Source of the DNA: Planctomycetales bacterium
GTDB lineage: Bacteria; Planctomycetota; Planctomycetia; Pirellulales; Thermoguttaceae
Length of the DNA: 61,508 bases
Direction: 5' to 3'
Assembly (NCBI GenBank): GCA_007119795.1
Contig: SKOZ01000040.1
Coordinates: 1 to 61,508 of the forward strand
Shown here one piece after another: positions 6,588-15,176 of this stretch. The position numbers were made by a program, and so were the translations under genes. The notes beneath the pieces were generated by a model that saw nothing but the letters and a program-made list of their open reading frames with translations, was not told the origin of the DNA and did not search any database. Positions within the stretch are counted from its first letter, which is position 1. Each line of letters begins with the position of its first letter.

Positions 6588-9437
6588 TCAGCCGCGCGGA
6601 GTGGTAGCGGGTGCGGTGCCCGACGACGAGGGGGTGAGGGCCCGCTGGCTGGTGCCGCGGTGATGGGCGGTGTCGTGGCGGAAGGCCCTCTTCATGTGCG
6701 TGGGCCGCTGGGCGGGGCGGTCTTCCTCATCGGCCTCGCGGCGGTGGCGGGTCAACAGCGTGAGGATGGCCGGCAGGACGACGATCGAGCAGAAGAGGCA
6801 GCAGCAGACGCCGATGGTCAACACCCGCCCCAGGCTCTGCAGGCCGCGATGGCTGGCGATCATCAGGCTTCCGAAGCCCACCATCGTCGTCAAGGTCGTC
6901 AGGAAGACGGCGTTGGCGGTCGAAGGGCTGATGCGGTAGCGGCCCCGCTGCCGGCGGAAGTCGTGGACGACGTGGACGCCGTAGTCGATACCGATCCCCA
7001 GGATCAGGGGGAGCACGATCATGTTCGCCGGATTCAGGGGGATGTCGAGGTATCCCATGATTCCGAAGAGCTGCACCATCCCCAGGCCCAGCGGCAGTAC
7101 GGCGAAGAGAACGTCGCGGAGAGTGAGCGCAAGGTGGGAGAGGCTCAGCAGGCGTCCGGCAGCATGGCGAAAGCTGACGAAGTCGATGAACAGGGCGAGG
7201 AGCACCCCTGCCAGGGCGTACTTCGCGGCGCGCTCGTAGCTCCGCTTCATCTCGCGGGAAGCCTCATAGGTCTGCAAGGGGTTTCCCGTGACCCGCGGGT
7301 CGACGCTCCGTACCTCGCGGACAAACGTTTCCATGGCCTCCATGTCCCAGATGCTGCCGCGGCTGTAGATCTTCAGCAGGTATCGCCCGCCGTGTCCTAC
7401 GAAGCGGGTCACGAGCCCTTCGGGCAGGTCGGTGAGTTGGGGGGGCTCGGGGTCGGCCATGGCGTGGAGCGAGTGCAGCCGGCTGAGCAGGTCGCCCGCC
7501 ATGCGGTGCTGGTAGTCGGAGAGACCCTGGTAGCATTCGGCGAGCGGCATGGTGCGGAGGGTGCCGCGGATGGTCTCCAGGTGGCGGGTCAAGCGCGCGG
7601 CGCGGGGGTGCTGGGAAAGGCGGCCCTGGGCATGGGCCAGCAAGAGGCCCAAATCTTCCGGGGGATCGATGGGGATCCGCGGGGGCCGCTCGGGGAGGTT
7701 CGCCAGGCGGGCCTGGATGCGTTCGATGACCGGCCGCTTGTAGCCGTCGTCGCGGGGGAACATGGAGGCGATCTCTTCAACCCGCTCGACCGACTCGAGC
7801 TGGAGGAAGCGCTCCGCCCGCGCCAGCAATTCCTCCGGACTCTCGGCGATGGAGAGGGCGAACCAGACGCTGCGATCGCTCTCCGCCAGGAGCTTGCGCT
7901 CCAGCTCAACGCTCTCGAGCCCCTCCGGCTGCATGTTGAGGAGGTTGTGGTCGTACCAGAGCCGCGTCATCCCCATTCCCAGGATCACCGTGGCGGCGAC
8001 CGCCGCCACGAGGACCAGCTCCGGCTTGGCGTAGAGCGGCGTCAGCCAGGTGCGGATGTCCAGGGGTGCCGGCAGGTGCTGGAGGGGCCGATGGGCGTCG
8101 GAGAGGTGGATCATCGCGGGCAGGACGGCGATCATCGCCAGGCAGCAGAGGAGCACGCCGCCGCCGGCAATCCATCCCAACTCCCGCACTCCGGTGAATT
8201 CCGTGAAGCCGGCCATGAAGAAGGCCAGGGCGGTCGTCACGGCGCCGGTGACGATCCCCGGACCCACCGCCACCACGGCCGTCCGCAAGGCCGACGCCGC
8301 CGACTGCCCCTGCCCCCGGTGCTGCATGTACCGCGAGACGAGGTGGATGCCGAAGTCGATTCCCAACCCCACGAGGATCGCCCCGAAGGAGATGCTCAGG
8401 ATGTTCAGGTGACCGATGGCCACCGTGATGAAGCCCAGCGACCAGCAGATCCCCAGGATCAGCGCAGCAACGGTCATCAGGGGGTGGCGGATGCCGCCGA
8501 AGCCGGCGATGAACAAGAGGGCCACGCCGACCAGCGAGAGGACCGTCGCCTCGGCCATGGCCCGCTGGCTGGCCTGCATCTCGTCGTTCTCCATCACCGG
8601 CAGCCCCGTGAGGCCGATGCGGACGTCGGGGTGGCGGGCTTGGATCTGGGCGATGAGCCGGCGGAGGGCCTCGATCGACTCGGTGCTCTGGTCGAAGGCC
8701 GTCTTGCTGCTGGCCAGCCGCAGGAGCACGAACCCCAACCGTCCCTCGTTAGTGAGGATGTATTCCGACCCCAGCTCGCTCAGCGTGGCCACCAGGTGGG
8801 GCATCTGCGGCCAGGGCGAGACGTACTCGCCGCGGCGGTTGAGCGAGGCGGCGAGGCTCTCGGCCAGCCGCGCCAGCTCCTCTTCGGCCGCCCTCTGCTC
8901 GGCGGGCTCGGGCGCCGCCTCCATCCGCATGAGGAGGCCGGCCACCATGTTCCCCACGTTCATCCGTGCCCAGTCACCCTGGACGACGGGCCCCACCTCT
9001 TGGAGGAAGGTGTCGATCCGTTCCAGGTCTTCGACCTCCAGGTAGTGGAGCCCCTTCTTGCGGATTCGCGAGAGGTCGACCTCGTGGAGCACGGCGTTGA
9101 AGAGGTGGCTCTCCCGGGTGAGGGCTTGAGAGACCTCGTGGAGCACGGGAACCACCTCGGCGCGACTGGCCCCCTGGACCACCACTACGGCATCGTCCTC
9201 TTCGCCGAACTCGTTGATGTACTCCACCCAGAGGCGGTTGTAGCCGCTCTCGGGATTGAGCAAGTCGAGGCGGCTGGTGCGAAAGCCCAGCCGATTCCCT
9301 GCCAGCGCCACAGAAAGCAGCGCCACCGCGATCGCCAGGGCCACCGTGGGCAGGGGATAGCGGGTTACCAACCGGGCCACCGCGGACAGGGGCCTGGCCA
9401 GCAGGGAGGGTTCTTCGAGCGGCATCCTTTCCGCCAT
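6588..9437 (-). CDS. HpnN/MMPL-type RND transporter
   Basis: A 949-residue integral membrane protein of the RND superfamily, MMPL/HpnN branch (hopanoid and lipid exporters). One transmembrane helix is near residue 25-45. A first large periplasmic loop spans about 50-290. A block of five helices follows (AEATVLSLVGVALLFIAG through CCLAMIAVLPAMIHL). Then come a second helix-loop unit and a second five-helix block ending VVLPAILTLLTRHRR. The symmetric SFGAILVGLGIDFGIHLVSRY and LILGIGIDYGVHVVHDFRR segments carry the GxxxDY/F-type residues of the proton relay. A charged, low-complexity cytoplasmic tail follows. No other hopanoid genes are in the window, so the cargo (hopanoid, other lipid) is not fixed. 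It ends 425 bases upstream of glyS. Confidence 0.85.
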   Translation of the reverse strand: MAERMPLEEPSLLARPLSAVARLVTRYPLPTVALAIAVALLSVALAGNRLGFRTSRLDLLNPESGYNRLWVEYINEFGEEDDAVVVVQGASRAEVVPVLHEVSQALTRESHLFNAVLHEVDLSRIRKKGLHYLEVEDLERIDTFLQEVGPVVQGDWARMNVGNMVAGLLMRMEAAPEPAEQRAAEEELARLAESLAASLNRRGEYVSPWPQMPHLVATLSELGSEYILTNEGRLGFVLLRLASSKTAFDQSTESIEALRRLIAQIQARHPDVRIGLTGLPVMENDEMQASQRAMAEATVLSLVGVALLFIAGFGGIRHPLMTVAALILGICWSLGFITVAIGHLNILSISFGAILVGLGIDFGIHLVSRYMQHRGQGQSAASALRTAVVAVGPGIVTGAVTTALAFFMAGFTEFTGVRELGWIAGGGVLLCCLAMIAVLPAMIHLSDAHRPLQHLPAPLDIRTWLTPLYAKPELVLVAAVAATVILGMGMTRLWYDHNLLNMQPEGLESVELERKLLAESDRSVWFALSIAESPEELLARAERFLQLESVERVEEIASMFPRDDGYKRPVIERIQARLANLPERPPRIPIDPPEDLGLLLAHAQGRLSQHPRAARLTRHLETIRGTLRTMPLAECYQGLSDYQHRMAGDLLSRLHSLHAMADPEPPQLTDLPEGLVTRFVGHGGRYLLKIYSRGSIWDMEAMETFVREVRSVDPRVTGNPLQTYEASREMKRSYERAAKYALAGVLLALFIDFVSFRHAAGRLLSLSHLALTLRDVLFAVLPLGLGMVQLFGIMGYLDIPLNPANMIVLPLILGIGIDYGVHVVHDFRRQRGRYRISPSTANAVFLTTLTTMVGFGSLMIASHRGLQSLGRVLTIGVCCCLFCSIVVLPAILTLLTRHRREADEEDRPAQRPTHMKRAFRHDTAHHRGTSQRALTPSSSGTAPATTPRG

Positions 9438-9745
9438 GGTGTGGATCCGTGCGGGAGCGGTTGGCCGGCGGTCTGCCGGAACGGGGCCACCGTGCGAGCG
9501 CGGACTCGCCGGCGCGCGCGGAGGAACACCTTCCGTGCGGCCCCCGCAGCCGGACGAAGACGAGGCGGCATTCTAGCCCTACCCGCCGGTAGGGGCAATA
9601 CGGATCGCCCCCAACGGAAGCGGGAGAGCCGGGGCGCCGTGGGACGCATACCAGCGGTGCCCATGGTATGGGCATGCACGAAGACCTTGCGAGACCACCT
9701 ATCCAGGTGGGGTGATGTTCCCCCGGTCGAAAAGTCGGCAACGTG
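9438..9745. other. Divergent intergenic region between HpnN-like and LamG genes
   Basis: No gene seen. The region separates two divergently transcribed genes and should hold promoters in both directions. Only the one facing the LamG gene (9746-9774) can be pointed to. Confidence 0.4.
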
Positions 9746-9774
9746 TTGTTTTTGACAGCAAGGTCAGGTATTCT
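9746..9774 (+). promoter_or_regulatory. Putative sigma-70 promoter of the LamG gene
   Basis: TTGTTT (9746-9751), 17 bases, TATTCT (9769-9774). The same TATTCT box occurs in the csrA promoter. A TTGACA at 9752 and a second TATTCT at 9788 are nearby, so the exact start is uncertain. This would leave a leader of about 50 bases before the ATG at 9833. Confidence 0.4.
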
Positions 9775-9832
9775 GACAAGGCCGTGGTATTCTGGTATCG
9801 ATATCCGCTAGCCGTCTTCCTGGAGACCCGCC

Positions 9833-10603
9833 ATGCGACGATCCGTGCTCGTGCCGGCCTTGACCGCTGTCGTTCTGGGGTTGTTACCCGCCGGTCCGCT
9901 CGCGGCCTTTGAGGGGCCGATCCGCGCCCGGGTGAGGAACCAGACGGAGATTGCCCTGCACTACGACTTGTTCCTTGTCGAGGGAATGCACGTGGGCGAC
10001 GCCTCGGGAAAGAGCCACGACGCCGTTCTTCGCAACGGCGAGATCGTCTTTGGCCGGGAGATGAACGCCGTCAGGCTGGCGGGCAACGGTGCGATCGCCA
10101 TGGCGGAGTTGCCCGAGGACTTCAGCCCCGCGCAGCGGTCGTTCACCGTGGGCGCCCTCTGCCAGCCCGCGGCTCCCGACGGGGTGATCGCGGCGATGGG
10201 CGACCGGAGCAACGGCTTCAGTCTCTATCTGAAAGAGGGGGTGCCGCACTTCGCCGTGAGGAGCAACGGCGAACTGACCCAGGTGGTTTCCGACCGACCG
10301 GTGATGATGAACCAGTGGGTCCATCTGGCGGGCGCGGTCGACGACCAGGGGAACCTGTGGCTGATCATCAACGGATGGCCGTACATCGACGCGCAGGGCC
10401 GGTTCCTGGCCGAGCCGCCCACGGAGCCCTTTGCCGCCGGGGCCGATCTGGGCACGCCGGTGGGAGAGTATAGTTCGTCGATGAACTGGCAGGGCCTCCT
10501 TCAGGACATCCGTCTCTATTGGGGCGTTCCGGATCGCAATGCGAACCGTGCCGTCTGGCAAGAATGGGCCAAGCTCGCCGGCTGCGGGTGCGGCGGAGGT
10601 TGA
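9833..10603 (+). CDS. Secreted LamG/concanavalin-like domain protein
   Basis: A 256-residue exported protein. A signal peptide of about 25 residues (LVPALTAVVLGLLPAGPLAA) precedes a jelly-roll LamG/laminin-G-3 type fold at about 40-235, with the characteristic blocks FTVGALCQP, GFSLYLKEGVPHFAV, NQWVHLAGAVDDQGNLWLIING and LQDIRLYWG. Such domains bind sugars or proteins and are very frequent in planctomycete secretomes. The C-terminus ends CGCGGG, a short Cys-Gly tail that could form a disulfide or be a processing remnant. No enzyme motif is present. It is convergent with the PQQ-propeller gene. Confidence 0.75.
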   Translation: MRRSVLVPALTAVVLGLLPAGPLAAFEGPIRARVRNQTEIALHYDLFLVEGMHVGDASGKSHDAVLRNGEIVFGREMNAVRLAGNGAIAMAELPEDFSPAQRSFTVGALCQPAAPDGVIAAMGDRSNGFSLYLKEGVPHFAVRSNGELTQVVSDRPVMMNQWVHLAGAVDDQGNLWLIINGWPYIDAQGRFLAEPPTEPFAAGADLGTPVGEYSSSMNWQGLLQDIRLYWGVPDRNANRAVWQEWAKLAGCGCGGG

Positions 10604-10616
10604 TGTCATCCGTACG

Positions 10617-10633
10617 CCGGATCGGCTATCCGG
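10617..10633. terminator. Hairpin between convergent genes
   Basis: CCGGAT, 5-base loop CGGCT, ATCCGG: a perfect 6-bp stem in the 84-base gap between the stop codons of the LamG and PQQ genes. It has no T-run. It is the only obvious structure that could end both transcripts. Confidence 0.35.
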
Positions 10634-10687
10634 AAGGTGCACCCTTTGTGACGGAGCCGCTGCCGACCTGGACCCGTGCCGTCCCGG

Positions 10688-11947
10688 CTAATCGGCCCGG
10701 TTCTCGATGCGGTAGAGTGCGGTGCGGGTGCGAAGGTAGAGGGCGTTGCCGGAGACGGCGGGCGAGGCCAGGAAACCGTCGTCCAGCTCGTTGACGGCCA
10801 GGACCTCGTCGTGCGGGCCGGCCTCGATGATGGTCGCCGTGCCGCTCTCGTCGAAGAAGTAGATCCTCCCCTGCCAGTGAATCGGCGAGGCGGAGTGGTT
10901 GCCCCCCACCCGAGCCCGCCAGATCTCTTCGCCGCTTAGGGCATCGACGCAGATGGCCACGCCGCTGGCGTCGACGCCGAAGAGCCGGCCGTCGACGAGC
11001 ACGAAGGAGGACCGCCGCGTGGCCGGCCGCGGGTGCCGCCACTCGATGCGGCCATCGGGATGGACCGCCCAGAGCTCGCCGGTATAGCCCATGGGCGAGA
11101 AGATCAGGCCGTGCCCTGCCACGGGCCGCGCCGAGCCGGAGTGGGCCTCGAGCGTCGATTCCACGCGCCACAGCTCCCGGCCCGTGCGGGGGTCGTAGCC
11201 GTAGAGGGCCGTGGAGCCCAGACTCACCAGGACCGGCTGCCCCTCGTGGTCCACGACGATGGGCGTGGAAAAGGCCTTGCGGAAGTCGCCTTCCGCCCGC
11301 GGCTCGCCGCTGCTGGGGTCGATGTCTTTGAAGTCGACGCTGCGGTCGGTCCGCCAGACGGTCTCGCCGGTTTTTTTGTCGAGGGCGGCTATGTATTGGT
11401 AATCGCTGCCGTCGAAGTGGAGGATGAGGAGGTCTTCATAGATAAAGGGCGAGGAACCGGCGCCGCGGAAGTGGTTGCAGACGAAGTCGTCCCGCTCCCA
11501 GAGGACCTCGCCCGTCTCGGCATCGAGGCAGGCGTTGTAGGGCGATCCGAAGCTCACGTACACCCGCCCCTCCTCGAGCACCGGCGAGGGGGAGGCGTAG
11601 GAGTTGAAGGGGTGGCAGAACTGCGGCTCGGCGACACGCTTGAGCTCCCGGTCGAGGAGGACCTCGCCCGTGTGCCTATCGAGGCAGAGGACAGAGAGCC
11701 GGGTGCCGTCTTCGGTGGCGTTGGTCATCCAGATGCGGTCGCCCCAGATGACCGGCGAGGACCAGGCCTTGCCCGGGAGCTCGACCTTCCAGGCGACGTT
11801 CTCCGTTTCGCTCCAGTGCAGGGGAAGGTCGGCGGCCGAGGCGTGGCCGTCGTCGGAGGGGCCGCGGAAGTTGGTCCAGGGTCCTTCGCCGCCTGCCGGC
11901 ACGGCCAGTGCCAGTACCAGGACAAGATGCGTCGCCGATCGGATCAT
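10688..11947 (-). CDS. Secreted PQQ-like beta-propeller protein
   Basis: A 419-residue exported protein. A signal peptide (THLVLVLALAVPAGG) is followed by WTNFRGPSDDGHA, the start typical of planctomycete outer-membrane-assembly-like PQQ-repeat proteins. Seven to eight WD/PQQ-type blades follow, each with a D-x-x-T-G-E-x-x-W motif (for example DAETGEVLWE, DKKTGETVWR, DPRTGRELWR, DALSGEEIWR). No PQQ-enzyme active-site residues can be assigned, so a structural or binding role outside the cytoplasm is more likely than a dehydrogenase. BamB has the same fold, but planctomycetes carry dozens of such paralogues, so no BamB claim is made. Confidence 0.8.
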   Translation of the reverse strand: MIRSATHLVLVLALAVPAGGEGPWTNFRGPSDDGHASAADLPLHWSETENVAWKVELPGKAWSSPVIWGDRIWMTNATEDGTRLSVLCLDRHTGEVLLDRELKRVAEPQFCHPFNSYASPSPVLEEGRVYVSFGSPYNACLDAETGEVLWERDDFVCNHFRGAGSSPFIYEDLLILHFDGSDYQYIAALDKKTGETVWRTDRSVDFKDIDPSSGEPRAEGDFRKAFSTPIVVDHEGQPVLVSLGSTALYGYDPRTGRELWRVESTLEAHSGSARPVAGHGLIFSPMGYTGELWAVHPDGRIEWRHPRPATRRSSFVLVDGRLFGVDASGVAICVDALSGEEIWRARVGGNHSASPIHWQGRIYFFDESGTATIIEAGPHDEVLAVNELDDGFLASPAVSGNALYLRTRTALYRIENRAD

Positions 11948-12061
11948 GATTGCCTTCGGTGCCGGGGGGGGTCTGGGGGATCAGAGCGTGGAACGCCGCC
12001 ATCCGCGACAGCCCCCATTCTGTCCCCCATCCCCGAGGCCCGCAACCGCTCTGGTGCAGCT

Positions 12062-13876
12062 TCACCCTTCTTCACCCTTCACCCTTCCAACTTCACCCTT
12101 CACCCTTCCTTTGAACCGCGCGCGGCATCCCACGGCGGCGAAGAAGAGGCAGGCCAGCAGGGTAAGGGCGGCGGGGCCGTCGCCGAGGCGGAGGTAAAGG
12201 CTTTCGCGGAGGTCGCGTTCCGGCTCGGCGACCAGCACGGCGGTGTCGCGGCGGGGACCGAGCTGGCGGATGCGGCCGTCGCCGTCGATCCAAGCGGAGA
12301 AGCCGGTGTTGGCGGCCACGAGCATCGGCGTGCGGGTTTCCACGGCGCGGAAGACGCCGCAGATGATGTGCAGATCGAGCTCCACCGAGCCGCGGAACCA
12401 GCCGTCGTTGGTCTGATTGACGAGGACGTCGACGGGGCGGCCCGCCGCGCGGGCGGCGTTGACCTGGCGGCGGATCACCTGGGGGATGACCTTCTCGTAG
12501 CAGATGCTCGGCGAGAGAGTCAGTTCGCCGAGCTGGAAGGCGGCGGGCCTCGTTCCCGGGAGGAAGTTCAGGGCTACCGGGGAGACGCGGTGCAGCAGCG
12601 GCAGGCGGTCGGCCAGGGGGATGTACTCGCCGAACATCACCAGGTGCATCTTGTCGTATCGGCCCAGCGGCTCGCCGGCGGCGTTCACGTAGAGCGTCGA
12701 GTTGTAGAGCTCCCGGCCTTGGGCCGTATAGCGCCAGGTATCGAGTCCCAGCAAGCTGGATGTGCCCAGGGAGGCTACGATGTCGCGGATCGCCGCGCGG
12801 CTGCGGGTGCGTTCCTCTTCCCACTCCTGGCGAAACTCGCTTTGGGATATGGGGAATCCCGGCGGCGGGGCGGCATCGGCTTCGACCTCCACCACCGGCA
12901 CAGCAAAGGGGATCTCCGGCCAGACGAGGAGGTCGAGGTCGCCATGCTCGGCGACCGCCTCTTGGGCGAGCGGGTAATAGTGTGCGAAGACTTCCTTGCG
13001 GAGCGTGGGGTTGGCTTCGACCACCGAGTCGATGGACCCCTGGATCAGCGCGATCCGCTTCCCGCTGGGCTCGAGGTAGTCGCCCGACGTCCGCCAGAGG
13101 CCGTAGCCGAAGGCGGCCGCCAGGAGCACCGCGGCCGCGGCCGCCGGTGCCGCCCCCCGCCACCCTTCGCGGAGCCGCGGCAGCTCGACGGCCGCCGCCG
13201 CCACGAAGACGACCACGAAGCTCACCGCGTAGCCGCCCGCTAGGTCGCTGATCTGGATCAGCAACGGCCAGTCGTAGAACCAGTGCCCCAGGCTGGCCAT
13301 GGTGAACCCGCCGAGCACGTAGGCCCGCGCCACCTCGAGCCCGGTCCACACCACGGCAGTCGCCGGGGCCAGCGGCAGGCGCAGGCGGTGGACGGCCACG
13401 CGGGAGAGCCCCACGAAGAGAGGCAGGTAAACGGCCAGATAGGCGGAGAGCGCCAGCCAGCCGAGGTAGGTGGCCGGGTGGGGATAGCGGAGCCAGTGGA
13501 GCGCGCCGAGCCAGAAGACGAGCCCGGCCAGGTAAAGGGTGCGGTAGGGGCGCCGCCCGTCGAGCGCGGGGCGGGCGACGAGGGCGCACCAGAAGATCAG
13601 GGCGACCAGCGCCGCCGGCCAGAGGGTGATGGCATCGGCCCGCGGCAGGCCGAGGGCAAGCACGACGGCGCCGAGGAGGGCCATGCCCGCCGTCGATCCG
13701 CACCACCGGTAGAGTCGCACCGGCCATCCCTGAACCGCCTCGGCCCCCGCCGGTCCCGCTCGCCGGTGACGCGACGGAGCGACGCGCCGAGGACTCTCCG
13801 TCGCTGCGGAGACGCCGATCCATTTCAAGAGCACGACCATCCGTTGTCCGCTGTCAGATGAAATGCCGTTACCCAT
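12062..13876 (-). CDS. lnt: Apolipoprotein N-acyltransferase
   Basis: Transfers an acyl chain from phospholipid to the N-terminal Cys of apolipoproteins, the last step of lipoprotein maturation. The 604-residue protein has about seven hydrophobic segments between residues 60 and 260, then a periplasmic carbon-nitrogen hydrolase domain. The nitrilase-type triad is visible: E321 in LLVWPEIPF, K409 in RYDKMHLVMFGE and C459 in SPSICYEKVIP, plus VNQTNDGWF. A charged N-terminal extension of about 50 residues precedes the first helix, so the true start may be internal. The final 15 residues (RVKGEVGRVKGEEG and stop) are encoded by a heptad DNA repeat and are not part of the enzyme fold. Confidence 0.92.
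   Translation of the reverse strand: MGNGISSDSGQRMVVLLKWIGVSAATESPRRVAPSRHRRAGPAGAEAVQGWPVRLYRWCGSTAGMALLGAVVLALGLPRADAITLWPAALVALIFWCALVARPALDGRRPYRTLYLAGLVFWLGALHWLRYPHPATYLGWLALSAYLAVYLPLFVGLSRVAVHRLRLPLAPATAVVWTGLEVARAYVLGGFTMASLGHWFYDWPLLIQISDLAGGYAVSFVVVFVAAAAVELPRLREGWRGAAPAAAAAVLLAAAFGYGLWRTSGDYLEPSGKRIALIQGSIDSVVEANPTLRKEVFAHYYPLAQEAVAEHGDLDLLVWPEIPFAVPVVEVEADAAPPPGFPISQSEFRQEWEEERTRSRAAIRDIVASLGTSSLLGLDTWRYTAQGRELYNSTLYVNAAGEPLGRYDKMHLVMFGEYIPLADRLPLLHRVSPVALNFLPGTRPAAFQLGELTLSPSICYEKVIPQVIRRQVNAARAAGRPVDVLVNQTNDGWFRGSVELDLHIICGVFRAVETRTPMLVAANTGFSAWIDGDGRIRQLGPRRDTAVLVAEPERDLRESLYLRLGDGPAALTLLACLFFAAVGCRARFKGRVKGEVGRVKGEEG
12063..12109 (-). repeat. Heptad repeat at the 3' end of lnt
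   Basis: The plus strand shows five copies of CACCCTT (coding strand AAGGGTG) arranged as 1+2+2 with short spacers. The array lies inside the last codons of lnt and reaches its stop codon, giving the protein a Lys/Gly/Glu tail. It resembles the heptad repeats near 3559 and 31598 in position and G-richness of the coding strand. Confidence 0.75.
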
Positions 13877-13935
13877 ATCGATTCACCGACGGTGCCCCAG
13901 CGATCACGTTAGCGCCTCGGACCCCACAGCGGCCA

Positions 13936-14532
13936 TCAGGCCGCTACCTGGCCGACGGCGAGGAACCGTTCGAGCAGCACCGTCCCGCAGGCGGTGAGGA
14001 AGCTCTCCGGATGGAACTGCACACCGAAGATCGGCAGCTCGGCGTGGCGGATGGCCATGATCTCGCGGGCCCCGTCCGCGGCGCTGCTCCATGCGGAGAC
14101 CACGAATTCCGGCGGCAGCGAACGCGGCTCGATGATGAGGCTGTGATAGCGCGTAGCGACGAAGGGGTTCTCCAGTCCGGCGAAGAGCCCCTGTTCGTCG
14201 TGGTGGATGGCGTCGGTCTTGCCGTGCATGAGCCGCTTGGCGCGGACGATCTCCGCCCCGAAGGCCCGGGCGATCGACTGGTGCCCCAGGCAAACGCCCA
14301 AGAGGGGCACCTTACCGGCAAACTCCCGCGCGCAGGAAACGGAGATGCCCGCCTCCTTGGGCGTGCAGGGACCGGGGGAGATGATCAGGTGAGTGGGTCC
14401 GAGGCGGGCGATTTCGTCGCAGGTGATCTTGTCGTTGCGAAATACGCGAATGTCCAGTGCCGGATCGATCTCGCCGAGGCGCTGCACGAGGTTGTACGTG
14501 AAGGAGTCGTAGTTGTCGATGAGGACGATCAT
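13936..14532 (-). CDS. trpG: Glutamine amidotransferase of anthranilate / aminodeoxychorismate synthase
   Basis: A 198-residue class I glutaminase that supplies ammonia to TrpE or PabB for tryptophan or folate synthesis. The N-terminus MIVLIDNYDSFTYNLVQ, the oxyanion strand IISPGPCTPKEAG, the nucleophile C81 in LLGVCLGHQSIA and the H174/E176 pair in VQFHPESFLT are all intact. Length is normal. No trpE, pabB or other trp gene is nearby, so it probably serves both pathways as an amphibolic subunit; trpG and pabA are equally defensible names. It lies about 60 bases upstream of lnt on the same strand. Confidence 0.92.
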   Translation of the reverse strand: MIVLIDNYDSFTYNLVQRLGEIDPALDIRVFRNDKITCDEIARLGPTHLIISPGPCTPKEAGISVSCAREFAGKVPLLGVCLGHQSIARAFGAEIVRAKRLMHGKTDAIHHDEQGLFAGLENPFVATRYHSLIIEPRSLPPEFVVSAWSSAADGAREIMAIRHAELPIFGVQFHPESFLTACGTVLLERFLAVGQVAA

Positions 14533-15176
14533 CGCGGCACGGAGGCCTCCCTCGTCTCTTCCCGCGTGAGGCGGCGTTCGCCGCCGTCCAGTTCAGCGGC
14601 GAGCGCTTTTCCCCACTCTTGGCTATTTGGTACGCGGCACAGGCCCTTGTGCCGCGCGCGGTCGAAAAGCCTGCCGACCCGCGCGTCCCTCGGGCACCAA
14701 GCCCTTCTCCCGATGGGGTGTCTTGCCATGCGCGGCACCGCACAGAGGCCTGTGCAGCGTACTCATGCGCGGCACCGCGCAGGGGCCTGTGCGGCACACT
14801 CCGGTATTTTATCCAGAACCCCCCGTGCTGACCACACGAGATTCTGGTGGCCTCATCTCCCCCGCGGCAGGCTCCGCGCCGCCCCGCGGCTCTGCGGACC
14901 TGGAAGCGCGGCGCACCGATTGACCCTGCCGGCTGGGAACCCGAGCGTCTCCCCCCGGCCGGTGCCCCCAGCTACGCTCCCGGCCGGATCGGGCGACCGC
15001 TGCACGCCACGGAGCGCTTACAGCGGCCACTCCGACGGCTGCCTCCACTCCCTTCCAGCCGACCCGTTGCAGGTGATGCGTGCTCTCGTTACCGTGGGGA
15101 CCGCTCGGACCCTTTGGTCTTAGATCGATTGGCTTTCGCTCGAGGGCGGCCACCGGGTGATCTGAGGAGATGTACC
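14533..15176. other. Intergenic region with palindromic repeats
   Basis: About 640 bases between the divergent trpG and amidohydrolase genes. No convincing gene: the frames here are Arg/Pro/Ala-rich. The left half contains three related GC-rich palindromes (14634-14801). The right half (14870-15160) shows nothing I can name. The amidohydrolase ribosome-binding site (GAGGAGA, 15164-15170) closes the region. Confidence 0.5.
14634..14801. repeat. Cluster of three related GC-rich palindromes
   Basis: Unit 1 (14634-14655) is GCGGCACA, loop GGCCCT, TGTGCCGC, a perfect 8-bp stem. Units 2 and 3 are two tandem copies of a 36-37-base element starting CATGCGCGGCACCGC at 14729 and 14765. Each contains GCACAG or GCGCAGG facing CTGTGC or CCTGTGC around GGCC. 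All share the GCGGCAC and GGCC words. This is a REP/BIME-like arrangement in a divergent intergenic region; no transposase is near. Confidence 0.6.

Noticed and set aside
6429..9755. Plus-strand ORF of 1108 codons antisense to the HpnN-like gene
   Set aside because: It is rich in Gln, His, Arg and Gly with no hydrophobic or domain pattern, exactly what the reverse of a GC-rich coding gene gives. The minus strand has clear RND motifs.
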